From the NCBI RefSeq assembly GCF_018499875.1, contig NZ_JAHBAY010000021.1, forward strand, positions 1 to 64,000: a stretch of 64,000 bases of DNA. The letters run 5' to 3'. The notes below the pieces were generated by a model that was not told the DNA's origin, made no database searches, and saw only the letters and a program-made list of their open reading frames with translations. Position numbers and translations under genes: made by a program. This document shows, in pieces, positions 1-9,553 of the stretch. Numbering within the stretch: position 1 is the first letter of the stretch; each line of letters starts with the position of its first letter. This DNA comes from Kineosporia corallincola. Lineage in GTDB: Bacteria > Actinomycetota > Actinomycetes > Actinomycetales > Kineosporiaceae.

Positions 1-235
1 CGCTTGGACCATCCGATTTTCCCGAGCGAATCTTCGCGGCCCAACCCATCAGGGTTAGACCTCAGAAGAAGTTCGAGGGAAGTTGAGCTCGGGACCGGCC
101 GCTTTCGCGTCCGTGCCTCCCTCGCTGCCAACACGTAGAACTTTACGGATGGCCCACCGGCAGGTCAAATCCATATGACATCCCTGCGGCCATCCGCGTG
201 TCGACGCCCCCAAAAGGGTTACAGCGGCACAGCGT

Positions 236-1741
236 TCAGGCTTTGCGGAGCACCGGGACGCCGAGCGCGACCGGACGGGGGCCGGCCTGCGCACCCGTGG
301 TCAGACCAGGACCGCAGGCATCCACCTGCCGCCGCTCCCAGGCGTCACCCGCCTGGCTGCGCCGGACGGAGTACGCGGCACCCGAGTCGTCGGCGACCAG
401 GTGGTGAGGCGCCCCGTAGGAGACGCGCACCGAGGCGAAGTCGCCGGGCCGTGGGGACGGCGCACCCTCCGGCACGCTGAAGTGGACCAGCCGGTTGTCG
501 GGAGCACGGCCGGACAGGCGGGTCGTCTCGTCGTCCTTACGCCCCTGGTTCTCGGTGACCAGGAGCTCGAGCACCTGACCTTCCAGCTTGCGGTTCTCCT
601 GCCAGGAGATCTCCTCCTGGAGCCGCAGCAGCCGCTCGTAGCGCTCCTGCACGACCTTCTTCGGGAGCTGGTCGGGCAGCGTGGCCGCGGGCGTGCCCGG
701 GCGCTGGGAGTACTGGAAGGTGAAGGCCTGGGCGAACCGGGCCTGCTCGACCACGTCGAGGGTGCCCTGGAAGTCCTCCTCGGTCTCCCCCGGGAAGCCG
801 ACGATGATGTCCGTCGAGATCGCCGCGTGCGGGATCTGCTCCCGCACCCGCTCCAGGATGCCCAGGAACTTCTTGGACCGGTACGACCGGCGCATCTCCT
901 TGAGCACCCGGTCCGACCCGGACTGGAGCGGCATGTGCAGCTGCGGCATCACGTTGGGCGTGGCGGCCATCGCGTCGATCACGTCGTCGGTGAACGCGGC
1001 CGGGTGCGGGCTGGTGAAGCGCACCCGCTCCAGGCCCTCGATCGAGCCGCAGGCCCGCAGCAGCGAGGCGAACGCGCCGCGGTCGCCGAACTCGACGCCG
1101 TAGGTGTTGACGTTCTGGCCGAGCAGGGTCACCTCGACCACTCCCTCGGCGACCAGCGCCTCGACCTCGGCGAGGATCTCGCCCGGACGCCGGTCGCGCT
1201 CCTTGCCGCGCAGCGAGGGGACGATGCAGAACGTGCAGGTGTTGTTGCAGCCCACGCTGATCGACACCCAGGCCGCCGCGGCGGACTCGCGCCGGGTGGG
1301 CAGGGTGGACGGGAAGACCTCGAGCGACTCCAGGATCTCGACCTGGGCGGACTCGTTGTGGCGGGCCCGCTCGAGCAGGACCGGCAGCGACCCGATGTTG
1401 TGGGTGCCGAACACGACATCGACCCAGGGGGCCTTCTTGACGATCGTGTCGCGGTCTTTCTGGGCCAGGCAGCCACCGACCGCGATCTGCATGCCGGGCT
1501 TGCCGGCCTTCACCGGGGCGAGCTGCCCGAGGTTGCCGTAGAGCTTGTTGTCGGCGTTCTCGCGGACCGCGCAGGTGTTGAAGACGACCAGGTCGGCGCC
1601 CTCTCCCCCGGGGTCGGCGGGCACGTAGCCCGCGGCGTCGAGAAGGCCCGACAGGCGCTCCGAGTCATGCACATTCATCTGGCAGCCGAAGGTGCGCACC
1701 TCGTAGGTGCGGTGACCAGGCGCGTCATCCGTCGTCGTCAT
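236..1741 (-). CDS. miaB: tRNA-2-methylthio-N6-dimethylallyladenosine synthase MiaB
   Basis: A radical-SAM methylthiotransferase that adds the 2-methylthio group to N6-isopentenyladenosine at position 37 of tRNAs reading UNN codons. The N-terminal UPF0004 domain shows its three cluster cysteines in GCQMN (about residue 20), NTCAVREN (about 55) and GGCLAQK (about 90). The radical-SAM CxxxCxxC is CNNTCTFC near residue 165, and a TRAM region follows near 390-450. The start is the ATG before TTTDDAPG; the ribosome site is weak. At 501 residues it is of normal length, with a loosely conserved tail of about 40 residues after TRAM. It is divergent from the TAXI gene. A second methylthiotransferase, rimO, lies 38 kb away; the GCQMN and GGCLAQK signatures point to MiaB here. 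Confidence 0.96.
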   Translation of the reverse strand: MTTTDDAPGHRTYEVRTFGCQMNVHDSERLSGLLDAAGYVPADPGGEGADLVVFNTCAVRENADNKLYGNLGQLAPVKAGKPGMQIAVGGCLAQKDRDTIVKKAPWVDVVFGTHNIGSLPVLLERARHNESAQVEILESLEVFPSTLPTRRESAAAAWVSISVGCNNTCTFCIVPSLRGKERDRRPGEILAEVEALVAEGVVEVTLLGQNVNTYGVEFGDRGAFASLLRACGSIEGLERVRFTSPHPAAFTDDVIDAMAATPNVMPQLHMPLQSGSDRVLKEMRRSYRSKKFLGILERVREQIPHAAISTDIIVGFPGETEEDFQGTLDVVEQARFAQAFTFQYSQRPGTPAATLPDQLPKKVVQERYERLLRLQEEISWQENRKLEGQVLELLVTENQGRKDDETTRLSGRAPDNRLVHFSVPEGAPSPRPGDFASVRVSYGAPHHLVADDSGAAYSVRRSQAGDAWERRQVDACGPGLTTGAQAGPRPVALGVPVLRKA

Positions 1742-1897
1742 AGCAGGTCAACTCTACGACGCCGGACACACCGGACGGCGCCACCGGTCACCCGGACATC
1801 CGGTCCGGACGGGGAGAAAGTGCATCTTCACGCGGGCAAGTGTTTCGGGATGGTTGCAAGTTGGGATAGCGACGCGAAGTTCAGGCATGGTGGACGG

Positions 1898-2854
1898 ATG
1901 CGTCACACCAGGGCACTCGTACTCGCGGTGCTCCTGGTGCTGCCCCTGACCTGCTCGGCCGGCAGCTCCGGGGAGATGAGCGGGGAGTCCGCCTCCGGCC
2001 GGATCGTGATCACCGCCGGAACCACCGCAGGCGTGTACTACGCCTGGGCGCTGGCCCTGAAGGAGCAGCTGGAGGCCACCTCGTCGCTGGAGGTCGAGGT
2101 GCTGCCCTCGTCGGGGAGCATCGAGAACCTGGCCCGGCTGACGGCGGGCACGGCCGACCTGGCGGTGAGCGCGGGCGACGCCGCGGAGACCCGTAACGGG
2201 CGGGGCTCGGCGGACGACGAGAGCAGCGACGTGCCGTTGCGGGCGATCGCCCGGATCTACGACGACTATTACCACGTGATCGTGCCGGCCGGCTCGACGC
2301 TCCACTCGCTGTCCGATCTGGCCGGGCACCGGGTGGCGATCGGCGATCCCGGGTCGGGCACCGCGCTGATCGCGCGGCGCCTGCTGTCGCTGGCCGGAAT
2401 CACCGTGCAGGAGAAGGAACTCGGCATCGTCGACGGCCTGGACGCGCTGAAGGCCGGCACGGTGGACGCGGTGTTCTGGTCGGGGGGCGTGCCCACCACC
2501 GCGGTACAGGCCACCTCCGAGCAGATCCCGCTGCGCCTGATCGGGCTCGGTGACCTGGCCCGCGAGATGCGCTTCACCTACGGCTCGGTGTACCGGCCCG
2601 CGGCGATCCCGGCCGGGCGCTACGGCGGCAACGAGCAGGTGGACACGATGGCGCTGGCCAACCTGCTGGTCACCCGGGCCGACGCGGACGACGAGATGGT
2701 GTCCACGGTGATCTCGACGATCTTCGACCGGCGCTCGGCCATCGCCAGGGACGTGCCCGCCGCGAACCAGACCGACCTGCGCTCGGCCATCCTCACCGGT
2801 GGTCTCGACCTGCACCCGGCGGCGGTGGCCTACTACCGCAAGGAGAAGCTCTGA
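1898..2854 (+). CDS. TAXI-family TRAP transporter solute-binding lipoprotein
   Basis: A periplasmic-type binding protein of the TAXI (TRAP-associated extracytoplasmic immunogenic) class, 318 residues. The N-terminus is MRHTRALVLAVLLVLPLTC, a signal peptide ending in an imperfect lipobox (PLTC, threonine at -1). The family hallmark ITAGTTAGVYYAWALAL follows, then ALAR/ADLAVS-type periplasmic-binding blocks. The ATG at 1898 is chosen because the signal peptide starts there; the frame is open far upstream only as a shadow of miaB. No TRAP membrane components (DctQ/DctM) lie nearby, so it is an orphan binding subunit. Its last 22 bases overlap the 3' end of the convergent sensor kinase gene, which makes a sensing role for that kinase attractive but unproven. 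Confidence 0.88.
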   Translation: MRHTRALVLAVLLVLPLTCSAGSSGEMSGESASGRIVITAGTTAGVYYAWALALKEQLEATSSLEVEVLPSSGSIENLARLTAGTADLAVSAGDAAETRNGRGSADDESSDVPLRAIARIYDDYYHVIVPAGSTLHSLSDLAGHRVAIGDPGSGTALIARRLLSLAGITVQEKELGIVDGLDALKAGTVDAVFWSGGVPTTAVQATSEQIPLRLIGLGDLAREMRFTYGSVYRPAAIPAGRYGGNEQVDTMALANLLVTRADADDEMVSTVISTIFDRRSAIARDVPAANQTDLRSAILTGGLDLHPAAVAYYRKEKL

Positions 2855-4365
2855 GCCTCCGGCGGCAGCCACAACCGCACCCGTAGGCCGCGTTCCGCGC
2901 CGGGCATCACCTCGAGCGTGCCCTGGTGCCGCTCCATCAGCGTCTTCGCGATCGACATCCCCAGTCCGGTGCCCTCCTGGGCGGCACCGTCGGCACGCCA
3001 GAACCGGTCCGCCACGCGGTCCAGGTCGTCGGCCGGGACGCCGGGGCCCTCGTCGGTCACCGTCACCTCGACCCCGCCGCCCACCGGTGTGGCGTCGGCG
3101 ACCGCCCCCGAGCCGGTGCCGGCCGCGGCGATCAGGGCCAGCACCGGGGACGAGCTGGGCCCGCCGATCGGCAGCACCGGGTTCTGTGGCGCGGCCTCGG
3201 TCAGGGCACGCACCTCGACGGTGACGGTGCTGCCCTCCGGCGAGTACTTGAGCGCGTTGTCGAGTACCGCGTCGAGCGCTCCGGCCAGAGCTCCGGCGTC
3301 GTGCCGGGCCAGTGCCTCGGCCGCGCCCCGGCGCACCAGGTGGATGTCCCGGCGGTCGGCCACCACCATCCAGAAGGCCAGACGCTCGTCCACCACGGCC
3401 GCCACGTCGAGGCTCACCGCCGGGGCCCCGGCGTTCTCCACCCGGGCCAGGGCCAGCATGCGGTCGAGCGTGCCGGCCAGGTGCCGGCCGTCGGCCAGAG
3501 CCTGCTCCATCGCCTCCCGCTGACGCACCGGTGAGACACCCGGCAATGCCGAGGCCATCGTCATCCCCTCCAGCCGCATCAGCAGGGCAGCGAGCGGGTT
3601 GCGCAGCTGGTGGCTGGCGTCGGCGACGAACGCGCGCTGGGCCTCCACGGCGTCCTGCACGTGTACCGCCATGTCGTTGAACGAGGCTTCCAGGCGGCGC
3701 AGTTCGGGCGGGCCGGAACCGGTGGGCACCCGGGCCGACAGGTCACCGGCAGAGATCTGGTGCGCGGCCTCGTCGAGGCGTTCCACCGGCCGCAGCAGCC
3801 AGCGGGCCAGCCGGTCGGCCAGCGCGATCGCCCCGATCATCGCGACCAGCTCGGCCGCCAGCAGGATCGACCAGCGCTGGAGCACCCGCCCGGCGGCGCG
3901 TTCCACCGGGGACACGCTGACGACGGCACCGACCACGTCGCCGTCGCGCACCACCGGCTGGGCGGCGATCAGCGGTTCCTCGTCCCAGGGCCGGATCTGG
4001 TCCCAGACCTCGGTGAGCCGGCCGGACAGCGCGGTGTCGAGGGCGGCGTCCTCGGCCGGGGTCAGGGTGGTGGGCGGGTCGCCGTGCCCGCTGAACCGGG
4101 GACGGCGCGCGGCGTCGTAGACGGTGACCGAGATGCCGTACAGCTCCTCGTAGCGGCCCAGGTCCCGTTCCAGGGCCTGGCCCTCCACGTCGGCGGCGTC
4201 CGGGTCGAACGGCACCTGGCTGACGAACAGCGACAGGTCGGCCATCCGGTCGGTGTGCAGGGTGCGGGCCTCGTCGGCGGCGATCCCGGTGATCAGCGGT
4301 ATGCCCAGGCTGACCAGGACCACGCCGATCAGGACGAGCAGGAGGGCGGAGAGCCTGGTTCTCAT
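2833..4365 (-). CDS. Two-component sensor histidine kinase, HAMP type
   Basis: A membrane sensor kinase of 510 residues. The order is: TM1 (about 5-27), an extracytoplasmic sensor of about 140 residues, TM2 (about 170-190), HAMP, a HisKA H-box DASHQLRNPLAALL with the phosphorylatable histidine, then the ATPase with N-box LDNALKYS, G1 DEGPGVP and G2 GTGLGMSIAK. A Gly/Ala-rich insertion sits between the N and G1 boxes. The start is ATG 4365, which has GGCGGGG just upstream; an in-frame GTG at 4377 would add four residues. The response regulator lies 84 bp upstream on the same strand, so the two form an operon. The stimulus is unknown. The gene lies between a TAXI protein and a glutamate importer, so a role in nutrient uptake is plausible. 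Confidence 0.93.
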   Translation of the reverse strand: MRTRLSALLLVLIGVVLVSLGIPLITGIAADEARTLHTDRMADLSLFVSQVPFDPDAADVEGQALERDLGRYEELYGISVTVYDAARRPRFSGHGDPPTTLTPAEDAALDTALSGRLTEVWDQIRPWDEEPLIAAQPVVRDGDVVGAVVSVSPVERAAGRVLQRWSILLAAELVAMIGAIALADRLARWLLRPVERLDEAAHQISAGDLSARVPTGSGPPELRRLEASFNDMAVHVQDAVEAQRAFVADASHQLRNPLAALLMRLEGMTMASALPGVSPVRQREAMEQALADGRHLAGTLDRMLALARVENAGAPAVSLDVAAVVDERLAFWMVVADRRDIHLVRRGAAEALARHDAGALAGALDAVLDNALKYSPEGSTVTVEVRALTEAAPQNPVLPIGGPSSSPVLALIAAAGTGSGAVADATPVGGGVEVTVTDEGPGVPADDLDRVADRFWRADGAAQEGTGLGMSIAKTLMERHQGTLEVMPGAERGLRVRLWLPPEAQSFSLR

Positions 4366-4449
4366 CGCCCCGCCCACGGGTTCGTCCTGCGCAGGCGCGC
4401 CGGAAAGGGAAGGGGGATCACGTGGGGGCTCACGAAAAAAGGGTTCCGT

Positions 4450-5199
4450 TCAGGACCAGGTACTGCTCGCCGCACCGATCGCCAGACGGTACCCCACGCC
4501 GCGAACCGTCTCGATCAGTCCTGGTGACCCGGTCTTCGATCGCACCGCGGCCACGTGCACCTCCAGCGTGCGGCCCAGACCGTCCCAGGTGGACTGCCAG
4601 ACCTCGCTGATGATCTGCTCCCGCCGGAACACCACGCCCGGGTGCCGGGCCAGCAGTGCGAGCAGGTCGAACTCCTTGCGGGTCAGGGCGATGGTGCGGC
4701 CGCCCTTCACCACCGTGCGGCTGCTGACGTCGATGACCACCTCGTCGGGAGACAGGGCCGCCGGTTCCTCGGCGGGAGGGGGCGTCTCGTCCGGCTCCGT
4801 CGTCGTCCTCGGTTCCTCGTCGGCCTGCTCGGCGACCGGGTCGCGCCGGTGGCGCCGGCTCACCGCGTGCAGCCGGGCCAGCAGTTCCCGCACGTCGTAG
4901 GGCTTGACCAGGTAGTCGTCCGCCCCCAGGTTCAGGCCGTGCACGCGCGCGGTGAGGTCGGAGCGCGCGGTGGCCATCAGGATCGGGACGTCGTGCTGAC
5001 GGCGGATGCGGCTGCACACCTCGAAGCCGTCTCGGTCGGGAAGACCCAGGTCGAGGACGACCGCCTCGGTCTGGGGAGTGAGCCGGGCCAGGGCCGCACG
5101 GGCGGTGGTCACGTGCTCGACCTCCATACCGTGCACACGCAACACGTCGGACAGCGCGGCACCGAGCCGCGCGTCATCTTCCACCAGCAGCACACGCAT
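4450..5199 (-). CDS. OmpR/PhoB-family response regulator
   Basis: DNA-binding partner of the downstream histidine kinase, 249 residues. The receiver begins MRVLLVEDDARLG. The phosphoacceptor is Asp50 in VVLDLGLPDRDG and the conserved lysine is in DDYLVKPYD. An acidic and proline-rich linker (about 118-145) leads to a winged-helix effector domain with RKEFDLLALLARHPG and TVRGVGYRL. The start is ATG 5199, behind a purine-rich GGTAGAGG site; longer in-frame versions add residues that do not belong to the receiver fold. It is divergently transcribed from gluA across a 140-bp intergenic region, so it may regulate the importer, but no direct repeat was identified there. Confidence 0.94.
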   Translation of the reverse strand: MRVLLVEDDARLGAALSDVLRVHGMEVEHVTTARAALARLTPQTEAVVLDLGLPDRDGFEVCSRIRRQHDVPILMATARSDLTARVHGLNLGADDYLVKPYDVRELLARLHAVSRRHRRDPVAEQADEEPRTTTEPDETPPPAEEPAALSPDEVVIDVSSRTVVKGGRTIALTRKEFDLLALLARHPGVVFRREQIISEVWQSTWDGLGRTLEVHVAAVRSKTGSPGLIETVRGVGYRLAIGAASSTWS

Positions 5200-5339
5200 T
5201 CCTCTACCTTCGCCGGTGAACGTGTTTCGGGGAAGTGAAGTAACCCTCATGTGACCTCAGAAGATCCTCAACTCGTCTTCTCCGGGGGTGCACCTTTTCC
5301 ATACCTTCCAGACACGTGATGCAGAAGGAGGACTCAGCG

Positions 5340-6146
5340 ATGACGGCGGAAAACGTTGCTTCCGGCGACGATTCAGTGACATCAAAAAATGCCACTGAGA
5401 CCGGCGACCGGGCGGTGCTGGTCGAGCTGACCGGCGTCAACAAGCATTTCGGCTCCCTGCACGTACTGCGTGACATCAACCTCACGGTGAGCACCGGAGA
5501 GGTGGTAGTGGTGATCGGCCCGTCCGGATCGGGCAAGTCAACCCTCTGCCGAACGATTAACCGGCTTGAAACAATTGATTCCGGGACGATCCACCTCGAC
5601 GGCAATCCCCTGCCGGCCGAGGGCAAGGCCCTGGCCGGCCTCAGGTCCGAGGTCGGGATGGTGTTCCAGTCCTTCAACCTCTTCGCCCACAAGACGGTGC
5701 TCGAGAACGTCACCCTCGGCCCGGTCAAGGTGCGCAAGAGCAAGCGGGCGGACGCCGAGAAAGAAGCACTGGCACTGCTGGAGCGGGTCGGCGTCGCCTC
5801 GCAGAAGGACAAGTACCCGGCGCAGCTGTCCGGCGGTCAGCAGCAGCGCGTCGCGATCGCGCGGGCCCTGGCCATGAAGCCGAAGGTGATGCTGTTCGAC
5901 GAGCCCACCTCCGCGCTCGACCCGGAGATGATCAACGAGGTCCTCGACGTGATGACTTCCCTTGCCCGGGAAGGCATGACGATGGTCGTGGTGACCCACG
6001 AGATGGGCTTCGCCCGCCGCGCCGCGGACCGGGTGGTGTTCATGGCCGACGGCCAGGTGGTCGAGCAGGCCGCCCCGAACGACTTCTTCACCAACCCGAG
6101 CAGCGAGCGGGCTCGCGACTTCCTCTCCAAAATCCTTACCCACTGA
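5340..6146 (+). CDS. gluA: Glutamate/amino-acid ABC importer ATPase (GluA-like)
   Basis: ATP-hydrolysing subunit of a polar amino-acid importer, 268 residues. Walker A is GPSGSGKST, the signature motif is [15 protein letters not shown], Walker B is [14 protein letters not shown] and the switch histidine is in [10 protein letters not shown]. The ATG at 5340 is preferred over GTG 5316 and ATG 5319 because AAGGAGG lies at the right distance (5325-5331). The N-terminal 27 residues are acidic/Ser-rich and precede the usual [12 protein letters not shown] start of the domain. It is the first gene of gluABCD. The substrate is inferred from the gene set and family resemblance to the corynebacterial glutamate system. 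Confidence 0.94.
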   Translation: MTAENVASGDDSVTSKNATETGDRAVLVELTGVNKHFGSLHVLRDINLTVSTGEVVVVIGPSGSGKSTLCRTINRLETIDSGTIHLDGNPLPAEGKALAGLRSEVGMVFQSFNLFAHKTVLENVTLGPVKVRKSKRADAEKEALALLERVGVASQKDKYPAQLSGGQQQRVAIARALAMKPKVMLFDEPTSALDPEMINEVLDVMTSLAREGMTMVVVTHEMGFARRAADRVVFMADGQVVEQAAPNDFFTNPSSERARDFLSKILTH

Positions 6147-6178
6147 GGTTTCCCACTCACAAGAGATTGGCGCACACG

Positions 6179-7090
6179 ATGAAGACCAGCAGCATGCGCA
6201 CCGCCCGGATCGCGGCAGTCGTCGCGGCGGGCGTCCTGGCCCTCACCGCCTGCGGCGGGGGCAGCGACTCGGACGACGGCGACACCGGCGCGGCGGCCGT
6301 CAACAGCGACGCCACGTTCGAGGCCGGCACCACCATGGAGACTCTCCAGAAGGCCGGAAAGATCACCATCGGCACCAAGTTCGACCAGCCGGGCTTCGGT
6401 GAGGAGAACCTGAGCGGCATTCCCGAGGGATTCGATGTCGAAATCGGCAAAATCTTGGCTGCGGGCATGGGAATTTCAGCCGACAACATCAAGTGGGTCG
6501 AAACGCCTTCTGCCGTACGCGAAAATGTGATTGAAGATGGCGATGTCGACCTGGTCGCCGCGACCTACACGATCAACGATGAGCGCAAGGAACGCATCTC
6601 CTTTGCCGGACCGTACTACGTCGCCGGCCAGCAGATCATGGTGCGCAACGATGACAGCACGATCACCGGGCCGGACAGCTTCAAAGAGAACGCCGACCTG
6701 AAGGTCTGCTCGGTGGCGGGCTCCACCCCTGCCGACAACATCGGCGAGTATCTTGCAAACAAAAGCCAGCTGGTAACCTTCGATCTTTACAGCAAATGTG
6801 CAGATGCTCTGCGTACCAAGCAGGTGGACGCAGTGACGACTGACAATGTCATTCTTCTCGGCCTGGTCGGCGACTCTGACGGCGCGTTCAAGATGGTCGG
6901 CGACACCTTCACTGAGGAGCCCTACGGCATCGGACTCAAGAAGGGCGACACCGCTTTCTGCGAGTACATCGTGGACACATTGAAGAAGGCCTCGGAAGAC
7001 GGCTCCTACGAGAAAGCCTGGACCGAGACCGCTGGCAAGGTCGAGGGCGCGCAGACCCCGACCCTCCCGACAGCTGACGCCTGCGCCTGA
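6179..7090 (+). CDS. gluB: Glutamate ABC transporter substrate-binding lipoprotein (GluB-like)
   Basis: Extracellular amino-acid receptor of the importer, 303 residues. The signal peptide ends in a good lipobox, LALTAC, followed by a Gly/Ser/Asp linker. Family-3 binding-protein blocks follow: ITIGTKFDQPGFG, GFDVEIGKILAAG, VDLVAATYTINDERK and KVCSVAGSTPADNI. The start is ATG 6179 (MKTSSMRTARIA); TTG 6167 is in frame but not needed. It follows gluA by 32 bp. The GC content begins to fall in this gene. Confidence 0.93.
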   Translation: MKTSSMRTARIAAVVAAGVLALTACGGGSDSDDGDTGAAAVNSDATFEAGTTMETLQKAGKITIGTKFDQPGFGEENLSGIPEGFDVEIGKILAAGMGISADNIKWVETPSAVRENVIEDGDVDLVAATYTINDERKERISFAGPYYVAGQQIMVRNDDSTITGPDSFKENADLKVCSVAGSTPADNIGEYLANKSQLVTFDLYSKCADALRTKQVDAVTTDNVILLGLVGDSDGAFKMVGDTFTEEPYGIGLKKGDTAFCEYIVDTLKKASEDGSYEKAWTETAGKVEGAQTPTLPTADACA

Positions 7091-7168
7091 CCGGTGAGTC
7101 CCGGCACCGGGGTCCTACCCCCCGGTGCTGGGTTCCGCGATGCCTCACACCGACTGGAGTCACTGGTC

Positions 7169-7819
7169 ATGAACGTCATCACCGACAACCTCGACCTGTT
7201 CTTCCAGGGATTTGCGAAAACCCTTGGTATCTGCATAATTTGCATGATTGGATCGCTGATCCTTGGCACCCTGGTTGCCGCCTGTCGCATCTCACCGGTT
7301 GCTCCACTCCGGGGCGTCGGCAGCCTCTACGTGAACTTCGTGCGCAACTGTCCGCTGACGGTTGTGCTCTTCTTCATCGCCTTCGGTCTGCCGGAGATCG
7401 GGATTAACCAGTCCTACTATGTCTTCGGCTGCACAGCTTTGATCATCTACACTGCCGCGTTCGTTTGTGAAGCACTCCGCTCTGGCATCAACGCCATCCC
7501 CACGGGACAGGCTGAAGCAGCACGGGCAATCGGGCTGACGTTCGGACAAAATCTGCGAGAGGTAGTCCTGCCGCAGGCTTTCCGCACTGCTATTCCTCCC
7601 GTTGGCAGCGTAATTATCGCGATGTTCAAAAACTCAGCCATCCTGGGCGCCTTCGGCGTCGGCGGAGACCTGCTCGGCAATGCCATCTTGCTGACCAGTT
7701 CGCGTGGACAGGATCCGACAGCTGTTTACCTGGGGATCGGATTCTTCTTCTTGATGATCACCATCCCCGCTGGGCTGCTTCTGCAGTTCCTCGAGCGCAA
7801 GGCGGCGATCCTTCGATGA
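7169..7819 (+). CDS. gluC: Glutamate ABC transporter permease (GluC-like)
   Basis: Inner-membrane subunit of 216 residues, His/Glu/Gln/Arg type. It has about five hydrophobic segments and the EAA loop EAARAIGLTFGQNLREVVLP, which contacts the ATPase. The start is ATG 7169 (MNVITDNLDLFF), with TGGAG 11 bp upstream; in-frame codons further upstream encode a non-membrane stretch in the intergenic region. It overlaps gluD by four bases (ATGA). GC is visibly lower than in gluA. Confidence 0.93.
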   Translation: MNVITDNLDLFFQGFAKTLGICIICMIGSLILGTLVAACRISPVAPLRGVGSLYVNFVRNCPLTVVLFFIAFGLPEIGINQSYYVFGCTALIIYTAAFVCEALRSGINAIPTGQAEAARAIGLTFGQNLREVVLPQAFRTAIPPVGSVIIAMFKNSAILGAFGVGGDLLGNAILLTSSRGQDPTAVYLGIGFFFLMITIPAGLLLQFLERKAAILR

Positions 7820-8697
7820 GTAATAATCACTTGTCAGTTCTCTACGACACACCAGGGCCACAGGCACGACGCAGGGCTACCATCGGTACAATCGCCGTCG
7901 GTATTCTGATATTCTGCGGCTTATTCGTGGTGTATCAGCGCCTCGTAAATCAGGGGCAGTTTGACGGAGAACGCTGGTCACCCCTCTTGAGCGCCGCAGA
8001 TGAAAACTTCGAGGCCGTGTGGAATCTAATCGGCACGGGCCTCAAGAACACGCTGATTGCCGCATGCATTGCGATCATTCTTTCACTGCTCATCGGAACG
8101 GTAGTGGGCACGGCCCGGGTGATGGCCGGTCGCGCAGGCAGGGTGCCTTTGATCGGTATCATTGAACTGCTGCGCGGGCTTCCAGTCATCGTTCTGATTT
8201 ACATGGCCTATCAGCTTCTACCTGATTTGGGGGTGGATTACGGACCGCTACCGGGAGACGATGCACTCTGGTGGCTGGTCACGGGCCTGGTTGCCTACAA
8301 TTCTGTGATCTTCGCCGAGATCCTTCGCTCTGGCGTTGCCTCACTGCCACGCGGTCAGCGTGAAGCTGGCTTGGTTATCGGTTTGACACCGCTACAGACA
8401 ATGCGGCTCATCCAACTTCCCCAGGCCTTCCGAACCATGCTGCCAGCAGTGATCAGCCAGATGGTGGTCGTCCTGAAGGACACATCACTTGCAGCCTTCA
8501 TCGGTCAGTACCCCGAGCTTTTGAACCGAGGCCGGACCATCCAGCAGAATCTAGACAACCCTCTTCAAACTTACCTGCTGATTGGCCTCATTTTCATCTC
8601 GGTCAACTTCGCGCTGTCGCAGGCAGCAATGTATGTAGAGCGTCGCATTTCGAAGCGCTCTGCGAGCGTCGGACGAGCGCGCGCCGTGCAGCAATAG
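7816..8697 (+). CDS. gluD: Glutamate ABC transporter permease (GluD-like)
   Basis: Second membrane subunit, 293 residues. It carries one extra N-terminal helix (about 24-44), then the family core with AYNSVIFAEILRSGVASLPR and an EAA-type loop REAGLVIGLTPLQTMRLIQL. The ATG overlaps the gluC stop (ATGA), so the two are translationally coupled. A rare TTA leucine codon lies in the first hydrophobic segment, and overall GC is well below the window norm. The operon ends in a strong intrinsic terminator 12 bp after the stop. Confidence 0.93.
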   Translation: MSNNHLSVLYDTPGPQARRRATIGTIAVGILIFCGLFVVYQRLVNQGQFDGERWSPLLSAADENFEAVWNLIGTGLKNTLIAACIAIILSLLIGTVVGTARVMAGRAGRVPLIGIIELLRGLPVIVLIYMAYQLLPDLGVDYGPLPGDDALWWLVTGLVAYNSVIFAEILRSGVASLPRGQREAGLVIGLTPLQTMRLIQLPQAFRTMLPAVISQMVVVLKDTSLAAFIGQYPELLNRGRTIQQNLDNPLQTYLLIGLIFISVNFALSQAAMYVERRISKRSASVGRARAVQQ

Positions 8698-8709
8698 ACC
8701 GTGTACTCG

Positions 8710-8749
8710 CGCCGGCGGACCTACAAGGGTCCGCCGGCGTCTCTTTTTG
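8710..8749 (+). terminator. Intrinsic terminator of gluABCD
   Basis: A perfect 12-bp stem (arms 8710-8721 and 8728-8739, CGCCGGCGGACC and its complement) with a six-base loop is followed by a T-rich tract containing TTTTT at 8743-8747. This is a textbook Rho-independent terminator closing the importer operon. Confidence 0.92.
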
Positions 8750-9089
8750 TCCCGCCTCTGCATTCAGGTCCCCAAAATCTCTCCGCTGCGCTCAAGCGCC
8801 ACGATCACGAGCGGTCAGAAGCTGCAACTGAACTCGCTGATTTACCATCCCTCGCATCGCGTGTTCGGCGAGCAGCACCAGATGATTCATGACCAGCGTC
8901 CACCTCCGTGCGCTCCCGGCGTCCTCATACACCACGCCTGGTCGAAGTACATGCATTATGCGAAGTTTGTAATAGACACGTTAGTCATAATGAGGCAAAC
9001 CTCATGATTCTCTTGAACCTCTTTGTTAACAGCTTGAATCGTCTTACAGTGGAACTTCTGCAACTTGGATTCGAGCACAAGGGGCCCTC
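8750..9089. other. Intergenic region upstream of the secreted-protein pair
   Basis: 340 bp with no convincing gene; short open frames here lack coding character. It becomes progressively AT-rich toward 9000. It contains a short inverted repeat ATGAGG-CAAA-CCTCAT (8991-9006) and AT-rich hexamers that could serve as a promoter for the gene at 9090, but no -35/-10 pair with standard spacing is clear. Confidence 0.5.
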
Positions 9090-9524
9090 ATGAACGTTCG
9101 CAGAAAAACCATTATTGGCTTAAGCTCCCTCATCTTGGCCGCCATGCCGCTTGGAGTCGGGACATCCTCGGCTTCAGCAGCTCCAGCCCCGGTTGGAGAC
9201 CTGGCACCGGATTGCGTTCCACAGGTTGACTTAAACAAATCCGAAACATATGGAATCATGGCGGTATTCGGAGCACAATGCGATCGAAAGATCAATGTCA
9301 ATATAAAAGGTCGTGTTTTTATCGGCGGAAAACTAAAGAAAACAAGCAAGCTCAAGAAGTGTCGAAACATGAAACAGAATGCTTACTGTCAGTCCTACTT
9401 AACCGCTAGCAACCCGCGCGGGAAGAACAAGGTACGCGTCGAGGTGACGGTGGATTGGTGGCTCGCTGAGGAGTCGAGCAAATACAGCCACCGAGTGATG
9501 GCGTCAACCACACAGGTAATGTAA
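9090..9524 (+). CDS. Small secreted cationic protein, four cysteines (unknown function)
   Basis: 144 residues, no recognised family. There is a clear Sec signal peptide (basic MNVRRK, hydrophobic IIGLSSLILAAMPLGVG, cleavage expected after SASA at about residue 30). The mature part is Lys-rich with four cysteines at 42, 64, 91 and 100, compatible with two disulfides, and a beta-type pattern in KVRVEVTVDWWLAEESS. GC is close to 50%. Three TTA leucine codons (residues 11, 48, 104) are very unusual for this genome. The start ATG has AAGGGG upstream. It is followed after 29 bp by a gene encoding a protein of identical length and similar design. Confidence 0.8.
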   Translation: MNVRRKTIIGLSSLILAAMPLGVGTSSASAAPAPVGDLAPDCVPQVDLNKSETYGIMAVFGAQCDRKINVNIKGRVFIGGKLKKTSKLKKCRNMKQNAYCQSYLTASNPRGKNKVRVEVTVDWWLAEESSKYSHRVMASTTQVM

Positions 9525-9553
9525 TTTAATTTCAAGGCGCGAGGGATAGACAC

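Noticed and set aside
1-235. Possible gene downstream of miaB at the window edge
   Set aside because: Frames on both strands are short, overlap the miaB 3' end and show no motif or ribosome site.
401-2854. 817-residue open frame on the plus strand through miaB into the TAXI gene
   Set aside because: Only the part from 1898 has a signal peptide and family motifs; the rest mirrors miaB on the other strand.
8747-9007. 86-residue open frame after gluD
   Set aside because: No ribosome site, starts inside the terminator region, no recognisable features.
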